Numbered from the stretch's first letter, positions 15,001 to 23,712 are shown. The stretch is DNA of 53,933 nucleotides from an uncultured Oscillospiraceae bacterium (GCA_910579965.1 CAJTWF010000014.1:1-53933), one strand, 5' to 3'. Numbers and translations: made by a program. The notes: generated by a model not told the origin, from the sequence alone.

Positions 15001-15702
15001 ATGTCTGACCAGCACACCATCCGGGCCGTCGCCCGCATCCGCAGCGACTTCCCCACCAAGTTCGGCATTCCCCGCCAGAGCGGGCTGGTAGCGGAGCTGC
15101 GGGCCCGGGTGATCTTTGAGCCGGCCTGCCGCAGCCCTGAGGCGGTGCGGGGGCTGGAGGACTTCTCCCATATCTGGCTCATCTGGCAGTTCTCCCAGGC
15201 CCTGCGGGAGGGCTGGTCCCCCACGGTCCGGCCGCCCCGGCTGGGGGGCAACCGGCGGCTGGGGGTGTTCGCCTCCCGGTCCCCCTTCCGGCCCAACGCC
15301 CTGGGCCTGTCCTGCGTGCGCCTGGAGGGCGTGGAGCTGGACAAGGCCCTGGGGCCGGTGCTCCACGTGTCCGGCGCGGACCTCATGGACGGCACGCCCA
15401 TCTATGATATCAAGCCCTATGTCCCCTACGCCGACGCCCACCCGGAGGCCCGCGGGGGCTTTGTGGATCAGGTGGCCCGGCGGCGGCTGGAGGTGGACTG
15501 CCCGCCGGACCTGCTGGAGCGGGCGCCGGTGGAGAAGCGGGCCGCCCTGCTGGGGGTGCTGGCGGAGGACCCCCGGCCCGCCTACCAGGGGGACCCGGAC
15601 CGGGTGTACGGCATGGCCTTCGCGGGACTGGAGGTCCGCTTCACCGTGGCAGGAGAGCGGCTTACCGTCCTGTCCCTGGACAGGCAGAACCCGTCTTCAT
15701 AA
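15001..15702 (+). CDS. trmO: tRNA (N6-threonylcarbamoyladenosine(37)-N6)-methyltransferase TrmO
   Basis: A 233-residue TsaA/YaeB/TrmO protein. The N-terminal beta-barrel (about 1-135) starts with IRSDFPTKFGIPRQSGL and contains LEDFSHIWLIWQF, the SAM-site GVFASRSPFRPNALGLS, and DGTPIYDIKPYVPYAD. The C-terminal part has RVYGMAFAGLEVRF. TrmO uses SAM to methylate t6A37 of tRNA-Thr species, tuning ACY decoding. AAGGAGG is 6 nt from the ATG and touches the end of the upstream inverted-repeat element; the insertion may have displaced its original promoter. Confidence 0.92.
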   Translation: MSDQHTIRAVARIRSDFPTKFGIPRQSGLVAELRARVIFEPACRSPEAVRGLEDFSHIWLIWQFSQALREGWSPTVRPPRLGGNRRLGVFASRSPFRPNALGLSCVRLEGVELDKALGPVLHVSGADLMDGTPIYDIKPYVPYADAHPEARGGFVDQVARRRLEVDCPPDLLERAPVEKRAALLGVLAEDPRPAYQGDPDRVYGMAFAGLEVRFTVAGERLTVLSLDRQNPSS

Positions 15703-15731
15703 AATCTTAATACTTTTCTTCGAGAAATACC

Positions 15732-15760
15732 TTGACAGACGATGTATATCCTGCTATGAT
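15732..15760 (+). promoter_or_regulatory. Consensus promoter of the padR-DUF4097 operon
   Basis: TTGACA at 15732-15737, 17 bp, and TATGAT at 15755-15760. Confidence 0.78.
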
Positions 15761-15813
15761 TATCCCACCACACAAACGCGGCTCAGACAAGCCGCTGGAA
15801 AGGAGTGTTTGGA

Positions 15814-16146
15814 TTGTCCATTTCATCGGACACCCTGCGGGGGCACACGGATACCATCATCCTCACCCAGCTCATGCGGGGGGATAACTACGGCTATGAG
15901 ATCAACAAAACCATCCAGCAGAGGACGGGGGGGCAGTACGGCTTCAAGGAGGCCACCCTCTACACCGCCTTCAAACGCCTGGAGAGCGGCGGCCTGATCA
16001 CCTCCTACTGGGGGGAGGAGGGCCCCGGGGCCCGGCGGCGGTACTACGCCATCACTGAGGAGGGCCGCCGTCAATGGGAGGAGAACTGCCGGGAGTGGCA
16101 GAACACAAGGGCCCTGCTGGACGCCCTGATTTCTTTGGAGGAGTAA
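15814..16146 (+). CDS. PadR-family transcriptional regulator (module 1)
   Basis: A 110-residue small PadR regulator with a winged helix. It shows LRGHTDTIILTQLMRGDNYGYEI, then ATLYTAFKRLESGGLI and a wing with RRRYYAITEEGRRQW. A TTG at 15814 is chosen as start because AAGGAG ends 8 nt upstream; a GTG at 15805 sits directly on the ribosome site. Small PadR proteins usually repress their own operon. It is 5 bp upstream of the DUF4097 gene, an arrangement repeated at 43.4-45.0 kb. Confidence 0.85.
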   Translation: MSISSDTLRGHTDTIILTQLMRGDNYGYEINKTIQQRTGGQYGFKEATLYTAFKRLESGGLITSYWGEEGPGARRRYYAITEEGRRQWEENCREWQNTRALLDALISLEE

Positions 16147-16151
16147 ACGTC

Positions 16152-17564
16152 ATGGACAAAATGAAGACAAGGTTCATTATCGCTGTCACCGGCCGTCTGG
16201 CCCAGGCGGAGGAGACCACCGCCAAGGTGGAGCTTATTGAGGAGCTCAGCGACAATCTGTACAGCCGCTGGCAGGATCTGGTTGCCTCCGGCGTGCCGGA
16301 GGAGGAGGCCTATACCCGGGCCCTGGAGGACCTGGGCAATGTGGACGAGCTGCTGGCCTACCTGGCCGGCCTGGGCCCGGAGGAGGCGCTGCCGGGCCGG
16401 GAGGGCTCTGTGAGGGAGTTCACCAACGAGCTGCTGCGGGGGCTGGAGGACGTGGTCCGGGAGACCGTCAGCCAGACCAGGGACGCGGTGGATCAGGCCG
16501 GCATCATTGTCCGCAATGTGGCGGAGCGGATCCGGGAGAAGTACCCCAACGGCGTCCAGGGCAGGATCTGCGTCCAGGTGGACAAGGAGGGCTATGAGGA
16601 GACGCCGCCCCGGGATACGGAGAGCGGCGGGGAGACGGCGTCCCAGGATGGGGAGAAGGCGGGCTGGTCCTTTGCCGTCGGCTACGACAAGGAGCGGGGC
16701 TTCTTCTGCGGCTCCAATTCCGGCCGCGCCGCCAGCCGCCGGGTCACCGGCACCACCCTGCCCTCCCAGGAGGTGAAGGGCGTGGACGTGCAGGTGGTCA
16801 ACGGCGACGTGACAGTCCATCTCTCCGACGATCCCCAGGGGGACGTGGTCCTGGACGGGGACGTGGACCACCTGGAGGTGCGCATGAGCGAGGAGGGCGT
16901 GCTCTCCATCCGCCAGGGCAACACCGCCAGCAGCGCCTTCTTCTTCCTGCGGGGACTGGCGGCGGCGGACGTGGAGCTGACCCTGCCCCGGCGGTACTGG
17001 GAGTTCATCCAGCTCTCCACGGTCAACGGCGATCTGGAGCTGGACGACGGCCTGGAGGCCGGCCGGCTGGCGGTGAAGGCCGCCAGCGGGGACGTGCGGT
17101 TCCGGGAGGCCCGGTGCGGGGAGGTGTGCTTCAAGTCCGCCAGCGGAGACCTGGACGCGGGCGGGGAGATCGGCTCCATCCAGGCGGAGACCGCCAGCGG
17201 GGACGTGGAGCTCTCCGGCAGCTTCGGCGCGGTGCGGGCCGCCACGGCCAGCGGCGACGTGGAGGTGCAGGGCAGCGTCCGGGAGATCCGGTGCTCCAGC
17301 GCCAGCGGGGACGCCAAGGTGCGCACCCAGACCCTGCCCGACAAGCTGGAGATCTCCACCAAGTCCGGGGACTGCCGGCTGTACCTGCCCGCCGGGGAGG
17401 GATTTGCCCTCCAGTTCAGCACGGTCAGCGGCGATCTGGACACGGAGTTCGATCTGGTGGGCCCGGTGGGGGCCCGGTCCGGCGAGGCCATGTATCTGGA
17501 CGGCGGCGGCCGCAGCTTCCGCATCACCAGCATCAGCGGGGATATCTCCCTGCGCCAGAACTGA
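16152..17564 (+). CDS. DUF4097 beta-helix protein with DUF1700-like N-terminus (module 1)
   Basis: A 470-residue protein. Residues about 1-80 form a helical DUF1700/permease-prefix-like region (VELIEELSDNLYSRWQDL, then GVPEEEAYTRALEDLG). Residues about 90-180 are charged and helical. From about 205 onward there are repeated short strands with the pattern ASGDV or VSGDL, the DUF4097 right-handed beta-helix. I see no convincing transmembrane segment, unlike the paralogue at 43.4 kb, so it may be cytoplasmic or peripheral. The PadR + DUF1700 + DUF4097 combination is a common Firmicutes envelope-stress cassette of unclear function. It is 5 bp after padR and 19 bp before a small membrane protein. 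Confidence 0.8.
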   Translation: MDKMKTRFIIAVTGRLAQAEETTAKVELIEELSDNLYSRWQDLVASGVPEEEAYTRALEDLGNVDELLAYLAGLGPEEALPGREGSVREFTNELLRGLEDVVRETVSQTRDAVDQAGIIVRNVAERIREKYPNGVQGRICVQVDKEGYEETPPRDTESGGETASQDGEKAGWSFAVGYDKERGFFCGSNSGRAASRRVTGTTLPSQEVKGVDVQVVNGDVTVHLSDDPQGDVVLDGDVDHLEVRMSEEGVLSIRQGNTASSAFFFLRGLAAADVELTLPRRYWEFIQLSTVNGDLELDDGLEAGRLAVKAASGDVRFREARCGEVCFKSASGDLDAGGEIGSIQAETASGDVELSGSFGAVRAATASGDVEVQGSVREIRCSSASGDAKVRTQTLPDKLEISTKSGDCRLYLPAGEGFALQFSTVSGDLDTEFDLVGPVGARSGEAMYLDGGGRSFRITSISGDISLRQN

Positions 17565-17583
17565 GGGAAAGGAGGGAGAGACT

Positions 17584-17871
17584 ATGAGCAAACAGACCAC
17601 TGACATCGTTGCCTACCTCACCTGGGTGGGACTGATTATCGCCCTGGTGGCCGGGGACCGGGAGTCCAGCCGGTTCCACCTCAACCAGTCCCTGGTGATC
17701 TGGGTGGCGGGCACGGTCATCGGCTTTGTGGCCCGGGTGCCCCTCTTCGGCTGGATCATCGGAGCCGTGGGCGGCGTGTTCTGCGCCGTGTGCTGGTTCA
17801 TCGGCATTATCAACGCCATCCAGGGCGTGGAGAAGGAAGTGCCCGTGCTGGGCCAGATCCATCTGCTGTAA
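17584..17871 (+). CDS. DUF4870-like small membrane protein
   Basis: A 95-residue protein with three hydrophobic stretches (TDIVAYLTWVGLIIALVAG, then SLVIWVAGTVIGFVARVP, then IIGAVGGVFCAVCWFIGII). The middle FHLNQSLVIW fits the DUF4870/Tic20-like family pattern of a polar His/Asn/Gln turn. The function is unknown. GGAGGGAGAG precedes the ATG. It is the third gene of the padR-DUF4097 operon. Its stop TAA is followed by a one-ended relic of the inverted-repeat family and then a strong terminator. Confidence 0.75.
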   Translation: MSKQTTDIVAYLTWVGLIIALVAGDRESSRFHLNQSLVIWVAGTVIGFVARVPLFGWIIGAVGGVFCAVCWFIGIINAIQGVEKEVPVLGQIHLL

Positions 17872-17915
17872 GGACCTGCTTAACATCCCCCGCGCCCCTG
17901 AAGCGGCGGCGCGGC
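17872..17915 (+). repeat. One-ended relic of the inverted-repeat element family
   Basis: Directly after the TAA stop, GGACCTGCTTAACATC is followed by CCCCGCGCC and a GCGGCGGCGC patch. This parallels the left end of copy 1 (GAGCCTGTTTAGCATC, then TCCCCGCGCC, then GGCGGCG). No matching right end was found before the terminator. Confidence 0.5.
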
Positions 17916-17929
17916 GTAAATAAGGATCG

Positions 17930-17970
17930 AATCCCCCTGACCCGGGCGCTGCCCGGGGCGGGGGATTTTT
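17930..17970 (+). terminator. Terminator of the padR-DUF4097-DUF4870 operon
   Basis: The outer stem AATCCCCC/GGGGGATT (17930-17937 with 17960-17967) and inner stem CCCGGGC/GCCCGGG are followed by a T-run. Confidence 0.85.
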
Positions 17971-18132
17971 CCGCAAAAAGCCCCTTTTCCCGGCAAAGGA
18001 GCGGCGCCATTCCGGCGCGGCCGCGCCCCGCGATTTGGCCTTCTGTCGTCTTCTGCCAAAAAAAGGGGTGGACTTTTGCCTGTTTACGGGGTAAAATTAA
18101 AGAAAGTATTGTTTGTCCACAGGAGGTATCCC

Positions 18133-19149
18133 ATGTCACAGGCATCCAAGGCCGCGCTGCTCATTTTCTGCATGTTTTTGACGCTGGCCCTTCCCGCGCC
18201 GGCCGCCGCCGCAGGGCCCGCCGGGGCCCTCGAGGGACGGGCGCCCCTCCGCCTCTCCGCCCGGATCCCCGCCGCCGAGGAAGAGGAGGCCCCTGATGAA
18301 CCCGCCGGGGAGCCCGAGCCTGTGGAGGAGAAGCAGCCCCCGGAGGGCGCGCTGTCCGCCCCGGACATCCTCTCCGGCACCACGGTAATCGCCCACGGCA
18401 TGGGAGCGGTGGGGAACCTGAACACCCTCAACTGCCTGGAGGGCTTTCTGACCCAGTACGAGGCGGGGGTGCGGGTGTTCGAGGCGGATCTGCGCCTGAC
18501 CCGGGACTGCCAGGTGGTGCTGCGCCACGACTGGTGGCACGCCGACTGGCAGGAGGGCATCAGCTGGGCCAGAATCCCCACCCGGGAGAAATTCGTCTCC
18601 TCCCCTATTCTGGGCAGGTACACCCCCCTGTCCTTCCGTGACCTGCTGCTGCTCATGGAGGAGTATCCGGATATCTGCATCATCACGGACACCAAGTTCA
18701 CGGACTCGGACGTATTTACCATACAGTTTGACGCCATGCTGGCCGACGCCCGGGAGCTGGGCCTCACCTATCTCTTTGACCGCATTGCGGTGCAGATCTA
18801 CAACACCAACATGCTCTCCGCCCTGAACAACATCTACCGCTTCCCCCACTATATCTACACCCTCTACCAGGACGACTTCAACCGCACGGAGAACGCCCTG
18901 CGGGAGCGGGCCGCCTTCTGCGCCCAGTGGGGCATTGAGGGCATCACCATGGAGAGCAGCCTGTACAAAAGCGCCTATGGGGACATCGCCCGGGAGTACG
19001 GCGTCCGCATCTACGTGCACACGGTCAACGACAAGGAAAAAGCCCGCGCCCTGCTGGAGAGCGGCGTGGACGGCATATACTCCGACACCCTCACCCCGGA
19101 CAGCCTGGAGCGGAAGAAGGTCCGGGGAGACACATCCGTCAGGTTCTAA
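18133..19149 (+). CDS. Exported glycerophosphodiester phosphodiesterase-like protein
   Basis: A 338-residue protein with a signal peptide (residues 1-27, ending PAAAAG) and an acidic/Pro linker to about residue 75, then a GDPD TIM barrel. Recognisable GDPD elements are IAHGMGAVGN, FEADLRLTRDCQVVLRHDWW (the E-x-D and H-D catalytic pair) and VHTVNDKEKARALLESGVDGIYSD at the end. The first motif reads AHG where active GDPDs have AHR, so catalysis on glycerophosphodiesters is uncertain; it may act on wall teichoic or lipid-type phosphodiesters. AGGAGG is 6 nt upstream of the ATG. The RecQ-like gene begins 38 bp downstream. Confidence 0.82.
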   Translation: MSQASKAALLIFCMFLTLALPAPAAAAGPAGALEGRAPLRLSARIPAAEEEEAPDEPAGEPEPVEEKQPPEGALSAPDILSGTTVIAHGMGAVGNLNTLNCLEGFLTQYEAGVRVFEADLRLTRDCQVVLRHDWWHADWQEGISWARIPTREKFVSSPILGRYTPLSFRDLLLLMEEYPDICIITDTKFTDSDVFTIQFDAMLADARELGLTYLFDRIAVQIYNTNMLSALNNIYRFPHYIYTLYQDDFNRTENALRERAAFCAQWGIEGITMESSLYKSAYGDIAREYGVRIYVHTVNDKEKARALLESGVDGIYSDTLTPDSLERKKVRGDTSVRF

Positions 19150-19187
19150 ATGGTAGTTGCGCGAAAGCGCGGGAAGGGGAAAGTTTT

Positions 19188-22100
19188 ATGCAGTCATTTC
19201 AGACCTATTTCCAGCGGCGGGTGGAGGAGCTTCTCTCCTCCGCTGCCGCCCATACGGCGTTTTTCTTTCGCGGCCTTCTGCCCGAACAGCTCCGGTACCT
19301 GATCGGCCACCCCAGCAGCCTCCTGCCCTGTGACAGCCTCCTCTCCAACGGGGCCCTGGATCTGGCGGCCCTGGAGGAGAACCGGCGGGCCCTGGCCCGC
19401 GCCCTCTCCCAGGCCCAGGGCAGCGTGGTGGGGTTCTATGAGGAGCTGATCGCCCTGAATGCGGCGGCCAATGATCTGACCCTGCTCTACGACGGGGAGA
19501 TCGTGGTGGTGAACAACGATCTCTTTGACCTGAATGTCCCCAACTGTCTGACCCACGGGGCGGCGGTGGACCTCTTTGACGGGATGCAGTCCGACAAGGG
19601 CCCGGCGGACCCCATCGTCCCGCAGTACTACTGCGACGCGGTGATTCTGGACGGGGAGCGGGCCCTTCTCACCCCCCGGAATATCCACCAGGACCAGCCC
19701 TTCCTCTGGCGGAGCCTCTTCCCGGAAGCTGAGGCCCCGGGCCAGGAGGAGCCGGCGGGGGAGCCGCTGCTGACGGGGTCCGCGGAGGACCTTCTCTTCC
19801 GTCTGGAGCTGATGAGCGGCGGCGGCCGGGGCGTGGAGCTGTCCATTGACCGGAATCAGGCGCACGCCGCCGACGGCCTGTGCCGCGCCCTGTCCGCCCT
19901 GGGCGTGCCCTTCTCCCGCAGCCTCACCGACACCCTGGCCCCGGACATGGACTATGCCCCCGGCCAGTTCCTCCCCCTGCTGCGGGAGCACTGGGGCGCA
20001 CCGGCGGACTTCCGGGAGCTCCAGTTCTACGACAACCCCAGTCTCTCCAAGGAGACCGTCCCCGTGTCCCAGGGCTCCCTCATCGGGGAGATTGTGGACC
20101 AGTGCGAGCAGGCTATGGAGGGGGAAACCAGCTTCCGGGATATCTTCATCACCGCCCCCACCGGCGCGGGCAAGTCTCTGCTCTTCCAGCTGCCCGCCCT
20201 GTATCTGGCGGAGAAGTACGCTCTGGTCACCATCGTGGTCACGCCCCTGATCGCCTTGATGCACGATCAGGTGGCCCAGCTGGAGTCGGAGCGGGGCGTC
20301 ACCTGCGCCACCTACCTGGACTCCAAGCTCACCTTTGAGGAGCGGCAGCACCGCATCGAGCAGATCCGCGCCGAAGAGAAGTCCATCCTGTACCTGGCCC
20401 CGGAGCTGCTGCTGGCTACCGGCCTCCGCCCCATCATCGGGGACCGGCCGGTGGGCCTGATGGTCATCGACGAGGCCCACACCGTCACCACCTGGGGCAG
20501 GGACTTCCGGCCGGACTACTGGTTTTTGGGGGACTTCCTCCGCTCCGCCAAGCGGGAGGGCCGCTGCTTCCCCGTGCTGTGCCTCACCGCCACGGCGGTG
20601 TACACCGGCGCGGACGACGTGGTCAACGAGACCATCTCCGAGCTGGGCCTCCACCACCCGGTGCTCCATCTGGGCTGCGTGAAGCGGGAGAACATCCTCT
20701 TCGATATCAACCTCCGGGAGCGGGTGGACCAGGAGCGGACCTCCGAGGAGCTCAAGATCGAGGCCATTGTCCGCCGGATCCAGACCTATGTGGCCAAGCG
20801 GCAGCGGTTTCTGGTTTACTGCCCCTTCAAGCCCCACGTGGACGCGGTATACGCCGCCCTGCCCGCCCAGACCAAGAGCTGGGTCCGCCGCTACTACTCC
20901 GGGGACCGGATCAGCGACACGGAGCGGAGAATGGCCGAGGCGGACTACCGCTGCGGCCGGGCCCTGGGCCTGGTGTGCACCAAGGCCTTCGGCATGGGGG
21001 TGGACGTCAGCGACATTCAGCACATCATCCACTTTGCCCCCTCCGGGTCCCTGGCGGACTATGTCCAGGAGATCGGCCGCGCTGCCCGTGACCAGACCCT
21101 GGTGGGCGTGGCCCACATGGACTTCTACCAAGGGGACATCCGCTATGCCCGGGCCCTGAGCAGCATGAGCGAGACCAAGCAGTATCAGCTCAAGGGGATG
21201 CTGAAAAAGCTGTGCGACGTCTACGACGTGCGCAGGCACCGGAATCTGCTGGTGTCCTCCGAGTCCTTCGCCTACCTCTTCAAGGAGCAGGACCTGGACA
21301 ACAAGGTGAAAAACGGCCTGCTGATGCTGGCCAAGGATCTGAAGTACAAATACGGCTTCCCGGTGCTCATCGTCCGGCCCCAGGCCATGCTGACCACCAA
21401 CTATGTCAACGTCCCTCCGGCCCTGGAAAAGGAGTTTCTCAGGCAGTTCGGGGACTATGCCCAGCCCATGGGCACGGTGCCGGACCGGGTCATCTCCAGC
21501 CGGCGGCAGGGCGCGTCCGACACCCGGGTACATAACGTGGGGTCCATCTATCGGGTGCGGATCGGGGATCTGTGGCAGAGCCGGTTTGCCGATCAGACCT
21601 TTGCCGCCTTCAAATTCCGCTTCTTCCAGGAGGGCATCCTGAAGGGCAGCTCCGACAGCCGCCTCTCCCCCCGCATCCGGGCCGCGGTCAACTACCACGG
21701 GCCCTTCCAGGAGATCGTGGAGCTGGTCACGGGGCTCCTGGAGAACATCCAGACCGTGCTGGACGGCTTTGAGCAGGCGGAGAAAAAGAGCTTTGACGAG
21801 AAGTCCTTCCGGGACAGCCTCAACGCCCTCCGGCCAGGCCGGGAGCTGAGCCAGACCCAGACCGCCCTGCTGCTGGACATGTTCACCCTGACCGCCAGCG
21901 AGAAGGCCAAATACACCACCTCCCGCCGGCTGGTCAAGATCCTCCAGCTGCGCAGCAAGCCCGGCGAGGGGGGCCATGAGTACATCATCCGCGGCACGCT
22001 GATGAAGGACTACCTGCTGCGCCTGCTCCACCAGTGCACCCCCAACTATGAGGACCGCTACCAGGCCTTTGTCCCCATTGGACAGACGGACGCCATCTCC

Positions 22101-22397
22101 ATTCTCCCCATTCTCAAGCTGATAGAGATCCTGGAGCTGGCCTCCTACGAGCTCCGGGGCGGGGAGAAGTCGGAGATCTTTATCCGCATCAACGATCCCT
22201 ACAAGCTCCGCCGTCTGGCGGAGGGGAACTACAGCAACGCCATCCTCCAGGAGGTGGTGCGCCGCCACCGGGCCAGCCAGAAGCTCCTCCAGGACTTTTT
22301 CACCACGGATCTCAGCGACGAGGAGCGCTGGGATCTCATTGAGGACCACTTCCTGGGCCGGGAGGAGGACGTGGCGGCCCTTCTGGCCCAGGGGTAA
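19188..22397 (+). CDS. Large RecQ-like DEAH helicase with unrecognised N- and C-terminal domains
   Basis: A 1069-residue protein. The central part (about 300-660) is a superfamily-2 helicase closest to RecQ. It has Walker A APTGAGKSLLFQLP (about 321), VTPLIALMHDQV, DEAH in MVIDEAHTVTTWGRDFRPDY (about 425), motif III LTATA, KAFGMGVDVSDIQHIIHF and the motif VI QEIGRAARD (about 626). The first ~300 residues and last ~400 residues match nothing I recognise. The RecQ zinc/RQC cysteines and HRDC domain are not evident. It could be a repair helicase or the motor of an uncharacterised defence or DNA-processing system. No nuclease, methylase or other defence gene adjoins it. The start at 19188 follows AAGGGGAAAG. 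Confidence 0.8.
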   Translation: MQSFQTYFQRRVEELLSSAAAHTAFFFRGLLPEQLRYLIGHPSSLLPCDSLLSNGALDLAALEENRRALARALSQAQGSVVGFYEELIALNAAANDLTLLYDGEIVVVNNDLFDLNVPNCLTHGAAVDLFDGMQSDKGPADPIVPQYYCDAVILDGERALLTPRNIHQDQPFLWRSLFPEAEAPGQEEPAGEPLLTGSAEDLLFRLELMSGGGRGVELSIDRNQAHAADGLCRALSALGVPFSRSLTDTLAPDMDYAPGQFLPLLREHWGAPADFRELQFYDNPSLSKETVPVSQGSLIGEIVDQCEQAMEGETSFRDIFITAPTGAGKSLLFQLPALYLAEKYALVTIVVTPLIALMHDQVAQLESERGVTCATYLDSKLTFEERQHRIEQIRAEEKSILYLAPELLLATGLRPIIGDRPVGLMVIDEAHTVTTWGRDFRPDYWFLGDFLRSAKREGRCFPVLCLTATAVYTGADDVVNETISELGLHHPVLHLGCVKRENILFDINLRERVDQERTSEELKIEAIVRRIQTYVAKRQRFLVYCPFKPHVDAVYAALPAQTKSWVRRYYSGDRISDTERRMAEADYRCGRALGLVCTKAFGMGVDVSDIQHIIHFAPSGSLADYVQEIGRAARDQTLVGVAHMDFYQGDIRYARALSSMSETKQYQLKGMLKKLCDVYDVRRHRNLLVSSESFAYLFKEQDLDNKVKNGLLMLAKDLKYKYGFPVLIVRPQAMLTTNYVNVPPALEKEFLRQFGDYAQPMGTVPDRVISSRRQGASDTRVHNVGSIYRVRIGDLWQSRFADQTFAAFKFRFFQEGILKGSSDSRLSPRIRAAVNYHGPFQEIVELVTGLLENIQTVLDGFEQAEKKSFDEKSFRDSLNALRPGRELSQTQTALLLDMFTLTASEKAKYTTSRRLVKILQLRSKPGEGGHEYIIRGTLMKDYLLRLLHQCTPNYEDRYQAFVPIGQTDAISILPILKLIEILELASYELRGGEKSEIFIRINDPYKLRRLAEGNYSNAILQEVVRRHRASQKLLQDFFTTDLSDEERWDLIEDHFLGREEDVAALLAQG

Positions 22398-22429
22398 AGG
22401 ACCGGGCCCCCGGGTCCGGCAGATTTCCC

Positions 22430-22458
22430 TTGCCATTGGGCCGGAATTTTGTTATACT
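22430..22458 (+). promoter_or_regulatory. Promoter of the HAD-GNAT pair
   Basis: TTGCCA at 22430-22435, 17 bp, and TATACT at 22453-22458. Confidence 0.7.
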
Positions 22459-22479
22459 CAGCAAAAAGGAGTTGAGAAC

Positions 22480-23199
22480 ATGCTGGACACGATCCTCTTT
22501 GACCTGGACGGAACCCTGGCCCCCTTTGCCCAGGATGAGTTTATCCGGGTCTATTTCAAGGCCCTGGTGAGCCGGGTAACGCCCATGGGCTACAAACCGG
22601 ACGATATGATTGACGCGCTGTGGCAGGGCGTGTCCGCCATGACCGGCAACGACGGCAGCCGCACCAACCGCCAGATCTTCTGGGAGAGCTTTACCCAGAA
22701 GCTGGGCATTCAGGCGCTGGCCCTGGAGAACATCCTGAACGACTTCTATGCCCGGGAGTTTGACAGTGTGCGCACGGTCCTGCGGGAGACGGCGGACCGT
22801 GGACCGCTGCTCCGGGGGCTGCGGGAGAGGGGCTACGGTCTGGTCCTGGCCACCAACCCCATCTTTCCGGCGGTGGCCGTGGAGACGCGGCTGGGCTGGG
22901 TGGGGCTGCGGCCGGAGGACTTTGACTACGTCACCACCTACGAGAACAGCCGCCGCAGCAAGCCCAATCCGGACTACTACCGGGACATCCTCTCCCACAT
23001 TGGCCGCCAGGGGGAGAATTGCCTCATGGCCGGCAACAACCCGGTGGACGACGCGGCGGCCCTCCAGGCGGGGATATCGGTCTATCTGGTGACGGACTAT
23101 ATGGAAAATCCCGACGGAGTGCCTATTGAGGACTACCCCCACGGCTCCTTCCGGGATCTGGCCGCCCGCCTGGAGGCGCTGCCGGCCCTGGGAGGGTGA
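22480..23199 (+). CDS. HAD-superfamily hydrolase
   Basis: A 239-residue phosphatase-like protein with all four HAD motifs: FDLDGTLAPF (motif I nucleophile Asp), VLATNPIFP (motif II Thr), SKPNPDYYRD (motif III Lys) and MAGNNPVDDAAAL (motif IV acids). A helical cap between motifs I and II places it with the phosphoglycolate-phosphatase-like group; the substrate is unknown. The ATG at 22480 follows AAAGGAG and lies about 20 bp after the promoter. The GNAT gene begins at its stop. Confidence 0.87.
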   Translation: MLDTILFDLDGTLAPFAQDEFIRVYFKALVSRVTPMGYKPDDMIDALWQGVSAMTGNDGSRTNRQIFWESFTQKLGIQALALENILNDFYAREFDSVRTVLRETADRGPLLRGLRERGYGLVLATNPIFPAVAVETRLGWVGLRPEDFDYVTTYENSRRSKPNPDYYRDILSHIGRQGENCLMAGNNPVDDAAALQAGISVYLVTDYMENPDGVPIEDYPHGSFRDLAARLEALPALGG

Positions 23200-23204
23200 G
23201 GGGC

Positions 23205-23657
23205 ATGGATATTTTCTCCCTGGTGGAGCACCCGGACTGGAAGGAGCGGGCCGCCCGGTGGTTTCATGAGAAGTGGGGGATTCCTCTGGCGGCCTACCTG
23301 GAGAGCATGGAGGAGTGCCTCCGGCATAAATCCGCCGTCCCCCAGTGGTATCTGGCCGTGGAGGAGGGGCGGATCATCGGCGGTATGGGCGTGATTGAGA
23401 ACGACTTCCACCCCAGGCGGGATCTGACCCCCAACGTCTGCGCGGTCTACACGGAGGAGGATTGCCGCTGCCGGGGCGTTGCCGGCGCGCTGCTGCGATA
23501 CGTCTGCGGGGACATGTCCGCGCGGGGAGTGGATACCCTGTATCTGCTGACAGACCACACGTCCTTTTATGAGCGCTATGGCTGGGAGCTTTTCTGCATG
23601 GTCCAGGGGGACGGGGAGACAGAGCTGTCCAGGATGTATGTCCACAGAATGAAATGA
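23205..23657 (+). CDS. GNAT-family N-acetyltransferase
   Basis: A 150-residue acetyltransferase with strand YLAVEEGRIIGGMGVIEND, CoA-binding motif A in YTEEDCRCRGVAGALLRYV, and the C-terminal FYERYGWELFCMV pattern. The acyl acceptor is unknown. An alternative GTG at 23196 would overlap the HAD stop (GTGA), so translational coupling is possible. I choose the ATG at 23205, which has GGGAGG 8 nt upstream. Confidence 0.82.
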   Translation: MDIFSLVEHPDWKERAARWFHEKWGIPLAAYLESMEECLRHKSAVPQWYLAVEEGRIIGGMGVIENDFHPRRDLTPNVCAVYTEEDCRCRGVAGALLRYVCGDMSARGVDTLYLLTDHTSFYERYGWELFCMVQGDGETELSRMYVHRMK

Positions 23658-23663
23658 CGAAGA

Positions 23664-23694
23664 GGGACGGTCCAATTTGGACCGTCCCTTTTTT
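23664..23694 (+). terminator. Intrinsic terminator after the GNAT gene
   Basis: GGGACGGTCC at 23664-23673 pairs with 23679-23688, followed by six T residues. Confidence 0.9.
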
Positions 23695-23712
23695 GCCTCT
23701 TCTCAAGTGTGT

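Noticed and set aside
17080..17560. Tandem DNA repeat or CRISPR-like array in the DUF4097 gene (recurring GCCAGCGGGGACGTG-type units)
   Set aside because: The units encode the ASGDV turns of a beta-helix, are irregular in spacing, and lie in a continuous coding frame.
19194..22436. A 1080-codon open frame on the minus strand opposite the RecQ-like gene
   Set aside because: It mirrors the plus-strand codon bias, has no recognisable domains, no ribosome site and a Gly/Pro/Val/His-rich composition typical of antisense frames in GC-rich DNA.
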